In this document: piece by piece, positions 44,663 through 63,900 of the stretch
How positions within the stretch are numbered: the first letter of the stretch is position 1
Layout: every line of letters begins with the position of its first letter
Assembly: GCF_949987515.2 (NCBI RefSeq)
Contig: NC_082690.1
Coordinates: 105,088,400 to 105,152,399, forward strand
Length of the DNA: 64,000 nucleotides
Source: Delphinus delphis
Taxonomy: Eukaryota; Chordata; Mammalia; Artiodactyla; Delphinidae
Direction: 5' to 3'
Program-made: the position numbers and the translations under genes
The notes under the pieces: model-generated
What the model was told of the DNA's origin: nothing
What the model saw: the letters and a program-made list of their open reading frames with translations, nothing else
The model's database searches: none

Positions 44663-46166
44663 CTTATAATATGGAGAATCACCACTTTTGGGATCACTTG
44701 CTGTTTAGCTAAGATTGTGAAGTGACAGAAAGTTACGAGCGTAGTAGCAACTCTATGTTAATTGCTAATTTGCCCACTTTCAATGAATGGTGTTCATAAT
44801 TTTTCTTCTTTCCATGTTTGTTCTGATTTTATCTATTGAAATGTAATTTTATGTCTGATTAATCTGATAATACAAACTGTGGGCTTATATTCTGTATCTT
44901 TGTTTTTTTATTTCACTTTTTTAGTTTTCATTTTACCTTACAAAATTATTGGTCCATGTTGCATTAGAAATGAAAACTGGTCCCCAGCTAATTTGAGAAT
45001 CACTCATTTAGGAGTTCCTGCATCTAACTGGTACCCCCCAAAAGTGCCTTGATTGGTGGCTGAGGGTGGGAAGTCTGGCTGGGCCAGGAGATCAGGAGCG
45101 AGAGCGGGGGTCTGGGTGCTCATTCTTTCAACAAAATCACAGAAATCTAAAGGCACTGTCCTGGCCACTGCAGATACAGTGGAGGCCGAACACCTTAATG
45201 GCACTCGCGTTTCACTGGGGGTGGCAGACTGTAAACATGAAGTATATGAACAGGGTCTCCAAGGCCCACACTCATTCGGCCAGCCCCTCAGTTGGTCAGC
45301 TGGGGACCAGACCAGCTTGCTGACCCCCACCCCCCTCTGAGTCACAGAAGCCCTGGGTTGTGTTCCTCACTCTGCCCTCAGCCAAGCCAGTCTCTCTGGG
45401 CCTCAGTTTCTATGGAGGGTGACCAGAAAGAACCTGTGTCAAGCGCCTTCTAAGAATCTGATAAATGGTAGCTATTATGACCTCAGCTTTCAGGGTTCTC
45501 AAAGATTCTGTTTCCTGGTTGTTGACATCCTGAGATGCTTGGACCTTCCAAAATTCTGCAGTGGTCTGTTTCCAATGTTCTGTGGTTCTAAGAGTCTTTG
45601 ATCACTGAGGTTTTCTGTTATACAGGCCTGCTTCCTATGTCCTTTGACCCCTACTTCTCCCAACCTCTGGGCCTGGGAAGTAGGGCAGTGGGTGGAGGAG
45701 GCTGGGCTGCTGCGTCCTGGTGGCCCACATTCAGAGCCGGCTGTGGCAGCCCAGGGCCCCAGAGCCAGGCTGGAACCAGGATACCAGCCTCCAGGCCCCA
45801 GGCCTGTGTCATCTGAGTGCCCTTGGCCAGGGCCGCCAGGGGAGGCACCAATGCTGCCTCTCTGAGTGGAGACAGGGGCAGGACTGACTCTGCTAAGGAC
45901 TGGGAGGGAGAGTCTTCTCCAGGCTTGCAGGGTAGAAGAGCCCCAGGCCCAGCTCTGCCCCTGACGTGCTGTGTGACCTTGGGCAAGTCATGGAGCATCA
46001 GGACTGTCATGTGTACCATGGGGAGATGGACAGTCCTAGAGCCCTTCAGCCCCAGGGTCAGTCCTTTTCTCAGCCTTTCTGAAAGGGGGCTGTGGCCAGG
46101 CTGATGGGCTGGTCAGGGCAAGTGGGAAGTAAAAAGCAATTGTGGGCTGGAATTAAGCATTACCCT

Positions 46167-46172
46167 TTTATT
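46167..46172 (-). terminator. Polyadenylation signal of TMEM134
   Basis: The plus strand reads TTTATT (AATAAA on minus), about 290 bp after the TMEM134 stop. Confidence 0.75.
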
Positions 46173-46458
46173 AGCACAAAACACCACCAACCCAGCAGCC
46201 CCCCAAGAATAAGTTAAGGCACGGAGCACGGAAGGGGCGACTTTCCCAGGCCCAGGTCGTGGCCTGAGGCCCACTGCCCCAAACTTCCGGAGCAAACTCC
46301 TGAGGGGACTGGAGCCTCGAGGGTCCCGCAGGGTCTTTTCCCTTGAGATGAGGGTACCGAAGCGGGCGCGGGCCCCAGGGGCGCCCCCTAGGGACGCGAG
46401 GAGGCCGCGCGGGGCCTCTCGGCGCCGACGATGGATCCCGCCGTCTGCCGCCGCCTGC

Positions 46459-49400
46459 TCACTTCTCGAAGTAGGGCAGGTAGAAGAACTGGAAGCCCCG
46501 GTGGCCCTTGACCGCGCAGTAGATGAAGGTCACGTGGTAGACTGCAGGGCGGGGTCTGTCAGCGCCGGGGGCCCGCCCAGGGCCCGCCCCCGCCCCGCCC
46601 CCGCCCGCGCCCACTCGCACCTCCCGGGACCAGCAACAGGAAGCCGGGCACGAAGAAGATGGCGCTGGAGACACCTACGAGAGGGGAGGAGGGGCCGGGT
46701 CAGGGCAGGGAGGCTTCTGGGCGGGACTGCGGGGTCACTGCCTGGGCAAGTCTCACTCTCCGAGGTAAAAGGGGCCGTTTTCTGCCGGGAGGGCGCTGAG
46801 CGCTGCGGGAGGTGGAAGGGCTTGCCGAGGGCCTCTGGGCACACGAGGGGCGTGACCGCTGCCCGCGGAGGTAGGAGGGGGTCGCTCACCTGGCGAGGGG
46901 GCCACCTCCAGTCCCACGCCGGTCAGGATCAACACTGCACACAGATGGAAACACGAGGGTGAGGGCAGGAGCAGGGGGCAGCAGCTGGTGGCAGGGTGGG
47001 GACCTCCACCCGCAACCCCCAACATGGCTTAGGCCTGAGGAATGGTGTCCCCCACCTAAGCTGAAGGTCCCCTGGGCAGAGAGCCGCCAGGGGAAGTTCA
47101 CCAAGCTCTGTGTTTTCAGAGCAGGGCACCTGGCAGGCCCTGGGAAATGTCTGTCCCTGCCCCCATGGCCCTTCCCTAGTGGAGCAAGCAACAAGAACCT
47201 CCAAGCTGCAACCCTGGTGATCAGACAGCTCGGGAGCCTGGGGTATCAGGAAGAGCTTCTTGGAGGCAGTAGCATCTAAGCTGAGCAGGGACAGCAGCAG
47301 CAGCAGCAGTTACCTTCTAGTGACCACCTACCAGCTGCTGCCAGGCACTGGGCTAAGTGTGTTACATGCAGGGCCTTATTTAATTGCCACCTTGACTGAG
47401 ACAGGTATTACCATCCCCATTTCACAGCAGAGGAAACTGAGACACAGAGAGGGGAAGTAACTTGCCCAGGACTGCATTTAGAAGGTGGAGGTGATCTGAC
47501 TCCAGAGGCTTTGCTATGGGCATGGCACAGGCAGAAAGGGAGAGGAGTATTCCAGATGGAGGGAACAGCCTGGCAAAGGCCCAGCGACTGGAGGGAACTC
47601 AGGGCTTTCTAGGAACTTCCAGTTTTTGGCGAGACAGGAGAGGCAAGAGTCCAGGCTTGAGGAGTTTGGCAGGATCTGTAGGCCCTGGGGAGGGATGTGG
47701 ACTTTGGCTAAGGACAGTGGGCACTGGGGAAGCTGGGGTGGTCATAGCTGGATCACTTTTTCAGATGCAGAGAGAGTCCTGGGTCCCCAGTTAGAGGATG
47801 GGATGGCGGGGGGGAGATGGGGGACCGTACAGCACAGAGGCTTGAAGGGCCACCATGGACTGTTGTGTGGTTTGTGCCCTGCACAGAGCACCTCAAAAAG
47901 GGTACAATGGGGGCTGAACCTCACTCCCTGTACCCTGGCTTAGGGCTGTGGGCTCTGCCCACTCAGAGGAGGCATCTTTTTCTAATTCCTGCAAAAGGCC
48001 TTTATGGGCTATGGTGGCCCACAGGCCTGGCAACATCACTGATGTGGGTTTAAATCCCAGCTCATCTACTTCCCAGCTGTGGCTCTTCTGCAGCGTCTGT
48101 GTCCTTACTTTTGAACTGGGATAGTAATAATGCTTGCCCTGTCAGGTGTTGAGGATGAAATGAGATAAGGCAGGTGGCCAGTGCAACTCGCAGGTGTTGG
48201 GGAAGCCGCAGCTCCCTCCCCTGCACACAGACACCCAGAGCTGAGACAAGGATGCTGCTCAGCTTTCCAGCTAGGGGACTCTCACCTTCCTGGAGGAGGG
48301 GGAGCAGGTGCCACAGTTGGGCCCTCCCTAAGGGCTCCCCTTGATCCCAACCCTAGATCCCTTTTGGGGACTCTGACTCCTCAGCCTCACAGAATGAGGA
48401 GCGTGGGAGTTAGAAAACAGCTGGCTGTGGTTTCTGCCTGCTCTGGGCCTCAGTTTCCCTATCTTGAGTATCTTGGGGGTGGGAGAGAGGTCCTTATCAG
48501 CTCTCAGACTCCTGAGGAGGGGAAGTGACAGGTGCCCTGTGGATTGGGCTGGCAGGGCACTCTGCAGTTTTGGCCACTGGGCTGGGCATATCCCTGAGCA
48601 CTGCCCCTACATATAGGTTCTGGGTTGTGGCCCTACCTCTCGCTTGCTGTGTGACCTCTGTACGGAAGGAAAATAAGCCTGCCCTGCACCTGGCTCGAAG
48701 TAGACAGAGAATAAATAGTAGCTGTTACTCTCTGTTCCCTGATGGATTAAACAGGATAAAAAAAAAAAAAGGAAAAGTTTGGAGCATGGAACCACGTTCC
48801 ATTTTCAACTATGTGTGATTTCTTGACTCTGTGACCAGGAGGCTGGACCTGCCCCTCCCAAGGCCTCAGCTTCCTAACCTGTAAAATGGGGGTGGGGTCA
48901 CGGCAGCCAGCTGCGTCCTCAGGATGCTGGGAGGCTCAGTGTGCCAAGGGGGATGCGATGCAGAGCCCGAATGAAAGGAGGGTGGACCCTACCAAGGGGT
49001 AGGCAGGGTATGCAGGGGGCCCTCGGGGGCACTCACCCAGCCCCAGCAGGAGGAGCAGGAAGGAGGCCAGCACTACCCTGTGGTTCTTCTGGATCAAAGG
49101 GTGTTGAGTCCAGCTGGATGGCAGCAGAGCAGGAGGGGTGTGAAAGAGGCGACAGGAGGCCCACCCCCTCCCATCACCATCCCCCACCCAGAGAGCCAAG
49201 GGGAAGTAGTCAGGGCTGCCTGTACTGGGGCAGGGTCTCACCTGCAGCAGGCATTGTAGGAGCGCTGAGTGCTACTGCTGATGGTGCTAAAGGACCACTG
49301 GGAGCTGCGGATGGATATTCGGCCAGAATCCCTGCAGGACAAATGGGCCCGGCGAGGGGGCAAGGGGAGGTGAGCAAGGGGACCCTTTGGGATAGGAGTC

Positions 49401-50982
49401 GTGATGGCATCCTGGGGGATGGTGCAGAGACTAGAACTAAGTGTTCCTGCAGAATAGGGGGCACTGAGAAGGGACGGGATGAAGAGGAATTCAAGGGCCG
49501 GGGGTTTCTGCAGGACGGGGGGTTGAGGAAAGCTGGGGATTCCTGTAGGACAAGTGACCTGTGACAAGACAGGGGCCAGACCAGGCTGGGGGTTTCTGCA
49601 AGATAAAGAGCCTGGTGGGGTGGGTGGGTGAGGCTGGCACTAGGGTAGGGTGCAGGACAGGGGACCCCGTGTAGGAGTCTCTCATAGGACAGGACGTGAG
49701 AGGGCTGAGTGAGGTGAGCTGGAGGACTGAGCAGGGGCCTGGGGACAGGAGACAGAAGCATGGGGCTAAGAGTATGGGGTGGGTCCCCACCTGGCCCTGA
49801 CCTGGTGCCGGCTCCCCCATCCAGCTCCGGAGAGGTCTGGGTTCCATCCTCATCGTTCTCCAGGTTCTATTCCAGAACACAGGGCTCAGAAGGGTTACTG
49901 GGCTCAGGCCCTTCCTCCCTCCCCTCTGGTGGAGAGGAAGAAAGCGAGCGCACACAGCTGTTTGCCTGGACACACAGCTGTTTGGCCGCTTGACAGCTGC
50001 TCCCTCCGCCTTCCCCGAAGAACGGGTTTGATGATTCACAGAAACTGAAACCCAGGTAGGAGGTGGGTGCTGGGGGCTTTGGCAGGGAGGAGCCGGCAGG
50101 GGCTGGTTGAGGGTTCCCAGGGCCAGGAGATCTCCCAAGCTTGGGAATCAGGGTGGAGTTGTCAGGATGGTATTTCAGGGGCCCAGTGTGGAGGCCTTGG
50201 ATTTGCGGTGCCAGGGAAGGGCAGGCCAATGGTTTCCAGGTTTGGGGCATAGGAATCTAGTTCAGGTTGCCAAGAAAAGGATTCTAGAGTTGGTGGAGGT
50301 CTTCTGGGAAAGGGGGATTTCCAGTTTAGTGGGAGCCAAGGCATGGGCAAGGACTCATCATGTGAGTGGGGACCTCCAGCTCTGGAGGGAAGGATGGGGT
50401 GGGGACTTAGAACAGAAGAGGGGGTGCTGGTTCCCGTTGGATTATCTGGCCTGGGCTCAGGGGAGTCCTTCTGAATATGGACAAAGTCTGGTTCAGGTAC
50501 AGAAGAGTTCCCCATCCCTGCGTGCTAAGGGGAGGGAGGGTCAGTACCCAGGATCGGTGGGGACTCCAGGTTGGGATCGCCAGCTGGGGGTGAGGGACGA
50601 GCTGCCAGGTCTGGGCTCTAGGCTCTCCAGTAGTGGCTGGGGACCGAAATCAGAGCTGAGAGGGTCTGGGCAGTGATTTGGCTCCGGGGGGCGGTCTCCC
50701 GCTCCGGCTGAGGCCTCTAGTCAGATTCTCCCGAGTTGGGGTTCTCCAGGGTCCGGCCTGGGGTCTGCCCAGACCCAGGCTGGGGGTGAGGTGGGCCGGG
50801 CGGTTCACCTGGTAGCGCAGCCGGGACTGCTTGTCCTCGTCGGCCACCTCGAACCGGGCCCGGCGCTCGAAGTGCAGCGGCCCGAAGCGGGCGACCCCGC
50901 TGGACTCAGGCCCAGGGCCCGCGTCCTCCAGGGACAGCTCGAAGGCGTCATCGATGCTGAACTGGGGCCGGGCGGCACTCAT
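46459..50982 (-). CDS. TMEM134: Transmembrane protein 134
   Basis: This is a small membrane protein of poorly known function. Exons on minus: 50982-50809, 49866-49802, 49331-49242, 49113-49037, 46934-46890, 46674-46621, 46541-46459; total 195 aa, the same as human. The N-terminal half is soluble and acidic (MSAARPQFSIDDAFELSLED), with a Ser-rich part (SIRSSQWSFSTISSSTQRS). Two hydrophobic helices follow: RVVLASFLLLLLGLVLILTG (about residues 122-141) and AIFFVPGFLLLVPGVYHVTF (about 155-174), ending YLPYFEK. Intron 4 (46935-49036) holds MIR remnants. The ATG sits in a CpG island with GC boxes (about 50800-51200). The gene shows no break. Confidence 0.96.
47287..47311 (+). repeat. (CAG)n trinucleotide repeat
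   Basis: About seven CAG units lie in TMEM134 intron 4. Non-coding. Confidence 0.8.
47325..47510 (+). mobile_element. MIR SINE remnant in TMEM134 intron 4
   Basis: A MIR-like series reads 'gccaggcactgggctaagtg', 'cccatttcacagcagaggaa' and 'ggggaagtaacttgcccagg'. Confidence 0.75.
48030..48180 (-). mobile_element. MIR-like SINE remnant in TMEM134 intron 4
   Basis: 'gtttaaatcccagctcatct' leads into 'tttgaactgggatagtaata' and 'gaggatgaaatgagataagg', the other half of a MIR. The orientation is less certain than the identity. Confidence 0.5.
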
Positions 50983-51579
50983 GGCCCCGGCCCGCTCAGA
51001 CGCCCAGCACCGTCGCCATCCGCTCCCGCCGGCCCCACCCCCGCGCGCAGACCCCGCCCCGTGCCGTCGTCTAGGTTGCTCGACAGTCCGGCGCCCTGGT
51101 CGAGGCCCCGCCCTTACATAACGGCCCCGCCCCCGCCCGCCTTCAGCAGGCCAGAGCTGCCGAGCGCCGAGCAGACTAGTGACCGCGCCTTCTCTCGTCC
51201 GGACCGAGCTGGGCTCGCCGCGCCGCCCAGCGGCCGCCTCGGCGAGCGACAGCGGGTGCCTCTCGGAAGCAATCCCTGGGTCTGTACAAGGGCCTTGCAG
51301 GGGCTGCCACTCGCCAACCTTTCAGGCCCGAGTTGGAGCCGTCTGCATCCCAGCCCGCTCCTCGAGTGCTGAGGAGACTCCTGGGGACCGTTTCCCCACC
51401 CTTACTCACCACGGCCCTGCACGGGAGGGGGATTGTCGCCACCGTGCAAATGTGGAAAAAGGCTCAGAGAGCTTATGTGGCTTGCATTCTCCTCCAATTC
51501 TGTCTCCACGCAGACGGCAAAGTGGTCTTTTAAAACATCTGTGTTAGTCTTAAATAAAACTTTTTTTTTTTTTAATTAA

Positions 51580-52045
51580 AGTATGCTGCCAAGTCACTCC
51601 TCTGCATAAAACCATCCCTTGGTTTTCCACTGTGGTTAGAATAATATGTGAACTCTTGACTAAGGCCCACAAGGCTCTGTTCCCTGCCTACCTCTCCCAA
51701 TCGCATCAAGTCCTTCTCTGCCCCTCTTTCATCTCACTCAGCCACACAGACCAAGCTCGTTCCTATCTCAGGGTCTTTGCACGTGCGTGCTTTTTTCTAT
51801 GCCTGGAAAGCACTTAACCTTGCTCTTTCACAGGGGGATCTTTTCATCATCGGTGTCCCTGCTCCAGTGTCATCTCTCAGAGAAGCCGTCCCTGACTATG
51901 CAATCTAAAGTCAGTTTCACATCATACAGTGCTTACCCGAAATTACCTTATTTTACACTGTCTTATTCACCACTGTGTCCACTGTGCCCAGAACAGTGTT
52001 TGGCACTAAGTAGGTCCTCAATAAATATTTGTGGACCACATGAAT
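51580..52045 (+). mobile_element. L2 LINE 3' end
   Basis: The order is 'actaaggcccacaaggctct', 'agggtctttgcacgtgcgtg', 'ctctcagagaagccgtccct', and 'taggtcctcaataaatattt' followed by 'gtggaccacatgaatgag'. This is the classic L2 tail. Confidence 0.7.
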
Positions 52046-52427
52046 GAGCGCTTCGCCCAAATCCCAAATGCTTTCAAGTGCGAACTGGGATTTGAACTCA
52101 GGTCCACCTAGCTCTAGGGGTGCTCATCCTCCTGCACTCACCCGACCCACTTCATTTTATGACCTCGTGTACAGAGCTGAGTCAATCCTGCTTCTCAGTT
52201 TATGACACATCATCACTATGAGCAAGGCCCCTCTTGAGTTACGTTAATTTATTTTCCCTCCTTCTCTCCACCGTTTTCCTCCTCCCTTTCATCAGATCCC
52301 ACATCAGTGTGCTCAGTCGGCTGCCTTGAATTCTGTCTGGCCCCCTACTCCACATGGCATTGGCTCGTATGTGGATGTGTTTGCAATTTAAAAACATGGA
52401 ATCACGTATAAAACTCATTCTATTTAC

Positions 52428-52637
52428 ATTTTTTTTTTTTTTTTGCTGTACGCGGGCCTCTCACTGTTGTGGCCTCTCCCGTTGCGCAGCACAGGCTCCG
52501 GACGCGCAGGCTCAGCGGCCACGGCTCACGGGCCCAGCCGCTCCGCGGCATGTGGGATCTTCCTGGACCGGGGCACAAACCCGTGTCCCCTGCATCGGCA
52601 TGCGGACTCTCAACCACTGCGCCACCAGGGAAGCCCT
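52428..52637 (-). mobile_element. CHR-type SINE, 'gggcccgtgagcc' subtype
   Basis: On minus: 'gggcttccctggtggcgcag' head and 'cgggcccgtgagccgtggcc' body. The poly-A tail appears as T13 on the plus strand at the left end. Confidence 0.85.
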
Positions 52638-53856
52638 GAGGTATTTTTATATATACTAGTGGATTTAATTAGCTGAACATTCATTTAGGATTTTTCATAT
52701 TTATATTTATTAGTAAAATGGGTGTATATTTTTCTTGCCTTATGGTATAGTTATCTGGTTCAGAATCAAGATTAAAATAGCCTCATAAAATATGTTGGTT
52801 GGCTTTCCCTCTTTTTCCATTTTCTGGAGCAATCTGTATAGGATACAGACTACTTGTTGCTTCAGAATTTGGCAGAAGTCGCCTGAAAAACTTCCTGTGT
52901 GGGTAAAAAAAAAAAAAAGCTAAAAACAAACAAAGCATGTTTCCCTTTCACCCCAGAGGTTCCACCTCTCTCAGGGGACTTTGGGGGGGGGGGAAATGAA
53001 CCAGCATAAATATCTGAAGCCCTTAGCACGTGGGGCAAAGGGGACGGACAATAATTCTTCGCAGTTATGAGGATGGAATGAAGACAGTGCACAGGTCCCA
53101 AGACATTCCTTTATTCGGTTGCCTAAACCTCGAAAGTGGGAGCAGAAAACTCTTACAGCTATTCTTCACAGCTAGTTTCCAGAGGCGGAGAGAAATGTTG
53201 TACTACCCCCGAAGTGCCTCACTTCTATCATTCCTATATTTCCTAATACTCACTGGGCAACTACTATGTGCCAGACACCGCGGAGGATTCCATGGTGACG
53301 ACACATCCAGCCAGGACCCCACAAGGGACTGTCAGTCTCTTGGGGAGTTTACGGTTCCCACAGGAACACAGAAACCCTCCTTCCTCTCTTTCTTACTCCT
53401 AGTTTTACTTATTTATTTATTTATATTTAAAGAGAAAAATCCAGGATGCAAAAGTCACGACTATTGTGCTAGTCGTGGTATGCTAAAAGAATTTTAGGTA
53501 TGCTAAAAGAAAAAACCCAGAAAGGAATACACAAAAATAGTAGTTTTAGGGGGTGGCGTTACCGACGGGCCCCCAGCCCCCGCTCCATCCTAGTTCTGTA
53601 ACGCTGTTATACTATTCCTACAACTTAAAATAGAGTGGCACACGGCCACTTGGGAGGGCCCATTCTATATCAGTTCAATGACACAATTGCTAGGGACGCC
53701 CCCGCCCCGCCCGGCCGACTCTGGCCCCGCCTCTCTCACCTCCCCTAGACAGTCTCAGGCCCCGCCCCTGGTCAGATCCGCGCGCTCAGCCGCAGCGCAG
53801 AGAACCAATCACTGTCCGTTTCCACGTTCAGGCCCTTTACGGCGTCTGCCCTTAGC

Positions 53857-60064
<6,208 letters not shown>

Positions 60065-60150
60065 CAGGGCCCTGCTGGCCCAGCCACCCTGCCCAGCTCA
60101 CTGCTGCTGCTAGCAGCCCCCCCGCCCCCGCCGTATCATGCTTCTCTGTA

Positions 60151-60156
60151 TATAAA
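60151..60156 (+). terminator. Probable polyadenylation signal of AIP (TATAAA variant)
   Basis: There is no AATAAA within a plausible distance. TATAAA, a known weaker variant, lies 87 bp after the stop, and a CT-rich run follows. Confidence 0.55.
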
Positions 60157-60171
60157 GGCCTTATTTATCTC

Positions 60172-60192
60172 TCTCTCTCTCTCTCTCTCTCT
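60172..60192 (+). repeat. (CT)n dinucleotide repeat
   Basis: About ten CT units lie immediately downstream of the presumed AIP polyA signal. Confidence 0.85.
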
Positions 60193-60759
60193 GGGCCTGC
60201 TGAGCTGATCCATTGGCAGAGCTGGGGTCATCACCCCTCATTTCCTGGTCCTTGGGTGGTTTGGGGAGGCAAAGAATTGGGGTTCTAATCCCAGCTCCCC
60301 ATTCACCAACTCAGCTCTTTTTGGGCCCCAGTGTCCCCGACAGAGAAGTGAGGGTGGTCTCTGTCCCAAAGGAAATGTTTCTTGCTGGCCAGGGCTAAGC
60401 TGCCTGGGAGCTTTCAGTCTTAATGGGGAGACGAAGCAAGTGCAAGCCAGGGGGCCTAGTGTCCGGGTGAGGCGGGCTCCCCTCCGATCCCATGGCCTCA
60501 GCTAATGCAGGCAGAGGTTCCAGTGAGAAGCCAAGTGTGGCCCCTGGGAACTAAAAGGCCAGCCCAGGTGGTGAGCGGAGGGCGGGGGTAGGCTGGCTCT
60601 CCAGGCCCCAATCCTGGCCCTGTCCTCTGACCTGCTGCGTGACCCTGGGCACATCCTGACTCCTCTTTGCCCTTCAGCATCTCTCTTGAACTGGAAACTG
60701 GGGGCTGGGCTGCCCTGTGATGCCAAGCAGGCGGGCAATCAGGTGGGATGCAGGTGGTG

Positions 60760-60765
60760 TTTATT
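60760..60765 (-). terminator. Polyadenylation signal of PITPNM1
   Basis: The plus strand reads TTTATT (AATAAA on minus), 214 bp after the PITPNM1 stop. It converges with AIP, leaving about 600 bp between the two transcript ends. Confidence 0.75.
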
Positions 60766-60978
60766 TTCATGGATTTACACACACTGGAAAAGCCTCTGGG
60801 CCCTTGCTGCTCCCTCCTCCCACCCCCAGGGCTGGGTCCCCCAACATGAAAGGGAACTAACACCGAGGGGCAAACAGAGATGCAGGATGTGGGGCTGGGG
60901 GCCCAGCCTTCCACATGCGGCCACGTGGGCCTCTCAAGTGTGTGAGTAAATAACCCAAGTCCAGCCACAGTTTGGGCC

Positions 60979-63900
60979 TCACTCTTCGCCGTCTAGCTTG
61001 AGGCTGATGCTTCGGGCCTTGCCTCGCGCCAGGGTGGTGGGCGGCGTCCCTGGGCCCTCCCGCTCTGCCTGGCTGGGGCCCCTCGAGCGAAGCAGCTGGC
61101 TCTGTTTTCGGAGGAAGTCCACAGGGGCAGCCCCGCCATAGCTGCTCTTGGCCAGGGCGGCCCTCGAGGGTCCCACGGGGGCATGAGGGTGGGAGCTGGC
61201 CTCCAGTTGGCCCAAGTGGGCCACATAGCCATCTGACAGGAACTGCGGGCAGAGGTGGGCAGGGATGAGGGGATGGCTGGTCTCAGGCCCACACACTGCC
61301 CTCACCTGTCCTCCCCAGGGTCCTGGGCAGTGCTGGCTGCATTATAGGCCTGGCACAGCCTGACCAACCCCAGGCTGAGCCAGGGCACCTTTATTCCTGG
61401 CTCTGCCTCTCTCTGGGTCTCATCTTGAGTTTCCTCATCTGTAGAATGGGATTTTGGAGGAAAACAACAGCAACTAACGTTTAGCAAGCACTTGCTTTGC
61501 GCCCAGCCCCGTGCACGCCGATCTGCAGTAAATCACGTGCTCTTCATGATAGCTGTTGAGGTCTGGTCCATCTTATCATTTCCATTTTGCAGATGAGAAA
61601 TTGAGGCTCAGAAAGGTCAAGGCCTATGCCCAGGACCGTGCCAAAGTGGAACCAGTACTCAAGGTCTTGAGCATAGTATCAATCCTGGCCTGCCTAGCGC
61701 CTCCAAGCTGCTTGTGACCCCCATCCTAGGAGGAGCCCAGGTTCCCTGATGCCAGCCATCCTTCTCACAGCCGCCTGCCTTAGGTGCTTCTTAACACATG
61801 GGTGGTCCTTCCGGCCCAGACCCAGGCTCCCACTCCCCAGCTGGCTCGCAGTGCCCACCTTCACTTGGTCCTCACCTGGCACTGCGCCTGGAGCTTCCGC
61901 ACAGCGCGGCCCACGATGTAGGTCTGGCCCGGGGGTAGGCCCAGCGCCGCATATACGGCCACATCTTTGGGGGACCCGTAGCCGGCCACGATGTTCAGTT
62001 CCACCTGTGGCCAGAGAGGCCAATCAGCAGCCCCGGGGGGCGGAGTCGTGAGGCAGGGGGTGGGGTCTGGTGGGCATCCGGTTCAGAATGTTTCGGGTCG
62101 AGGCCATATGGTCTACCTCACCAGGTCCGGGTGGGGTCGGGACCGGCGGTATCTCTCTAGTTGGCCCCAAGGACAAGGGGCCCCTGGGACCACGAGGGCC
62201 TTGGCGGTCTGTTAGGTTCGGGGGCCGATGGGGGTGAGACCAGATGGGCCTCCTCCCAGGGCGACGGCGGGGACGGGACCCTCCCCAGCCGCCGCACCTC
62301 CTGCACCAGGCTCTGCAGAAACACCGCCTTCTGGCGCAGCGGGTCGTGGGTGAGGCCATCGCAGAAGGAGACTACGCCGTGGGGGAAGTTGTGCTGTGAC
62401 AGCCAGGCCACCACGCGGTGCTTCTGCATGTCGGGCCGGCCCGTTACGTACACGATCAGGTAGCCCGCGTCCTGCCAGTGCCTGCAGGGTGGGGCGGCGG
62501 TCAGCTCCACGCACCAGGGGTGGAGACCAGTCACCACGGCGAGCCGGGCGGCCGCTCCTACCTGACCACGTCCACGGCGCCGGCGCGCACCTTGGGGTCG
62601 CTGCCCATGATGGAGACGCTGGCGGTGAAGGAGCCATCGATGCTGAACACCACGGCCTCCGTGCTGCGGGCCACGACCGTCAGGCAGCACTCAGCGTACG
62701 TGTGGTCGCCCCTACGGCCCAAGGGCTGCTTGAGCGACATAGGGGCGGGGCCCAGAGGAGCCCCACCCCGCAGAGGCCCGGCCCACCCCGCGCTCACCTG
62801 ACCACCATGCGCACCGGGTAAACACCGATACCCAGCGCACGCTCCACGGGCACCGGGAAGGTGAGGCGGCCCGAGCTGTTGGTGACCTCGGTGCCAAAGT
62901 GAATCCACTTGCCTGACAGCGGCTGCGTCATGATGTAGATGTCCACCTAGCAGGCAGAGGGGGTGAGAGGGTCCCCCCGACGCTGAGCGGAGGAGGGCCG
63001 AGGCGGGCCTGTTGTTGGGGGAGGACGGGGTTGGGGGCTCAACCTAGTGTGACTGGGAGCTATCCGTGGGACAGGAGGCAGCACCCGGACCTCCCGCTTG
63101 GGGCGAGTTCGGCCCGAGGGCGGCCGGTCTACCCGGGACTGAGGCCTCTGTGTCCTGACCTTCTCTCCGGTGAGCGTGACCACGTCCAAGGGCCCGTACA
63201 TGAAGCGCCCGTTCAGCACCTGGGGGCGGCCCTCGCACACCACCGTGTCGCTCGCCCGGTGGTTGGAAGTGACGTTCTGGTGGGAGGAGACGGCGTGAGC
63301 CCGCAGCAAAGAGGTGACAGGGATGCGGGAGGTGCTGGTGAGGGGGACCCGCGCTCAGACTGGGGTGCTCGGCCTGGAGGAGGCGGGGTCGCTGCGAGAG
63401 AGGGGCGAGGCCCGAGGGGTGGGCGCTTTTGCTGACCCCGATCTGAGGTCATGAGGGCCTCTGTGTGGAGGGCGGTTCCGAGGGGCCGGAGGCATGACAG
63501 GTTGGGGTGCAGAGGATGAGGAGGTGGCGGGATGGTTAAGGGAGGAGACCAGTTGGTACCCAGGGGCGGGGCCGAGGCATGAGGAGGTGGGGCCAGGACC
63601 CAGGACCCAGGGTCAGCGGGCGGGATTGGACCCCGGCAGGTCTTGAGAGCGGGGATCCTGGGGAGAGTAGGCAGGGCCTCGCTCTTGAGGGCTCGAGGGG
63701 CAGGGCACGTACCCGGATCTTGACCTGGGTGCGTTTGCGCTGCCACTTCTCCCTGGGGAAGGCCGGGCTGTAGATGGACGGCTCCTCGCACTCGGCCAGC
63801 TGCGGCTGCTCCTTCTCCATCACCTGCGAAGAATCGGACCAGCAAGGCCACGTGAAGGGGGGAAGGGTGCCTGGGGCTGCCCCTCCCCCAGCCCACGGCT

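Larger units (their letters stand above)
40100..46160. other. AT-rich repeat desert between CABP4 and TMEM134
   Basis: No gene is recognised. From about 40800 to 45000 the DNA is AT-rich, unlike the GC-rich flanks. It is built of an L1/HAL1-like remnant, five CHR-type SINEs and a hAT-like transposon (listed). 45000-46160 is unique sequence with a weak MIR-like stretch near 45940-46040. Confidence 0.75.
51010..53640. other. Spacer between divergent TMEM134 and AIP
   Basis: The left end is the TMEM134 CpG island. An L2 (51580-52045) and a minus-strand SINE (52428-52637) follow, then AT-rich unique DNA to the AIP promoter. No gene is seen. Confidence 0.65.
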
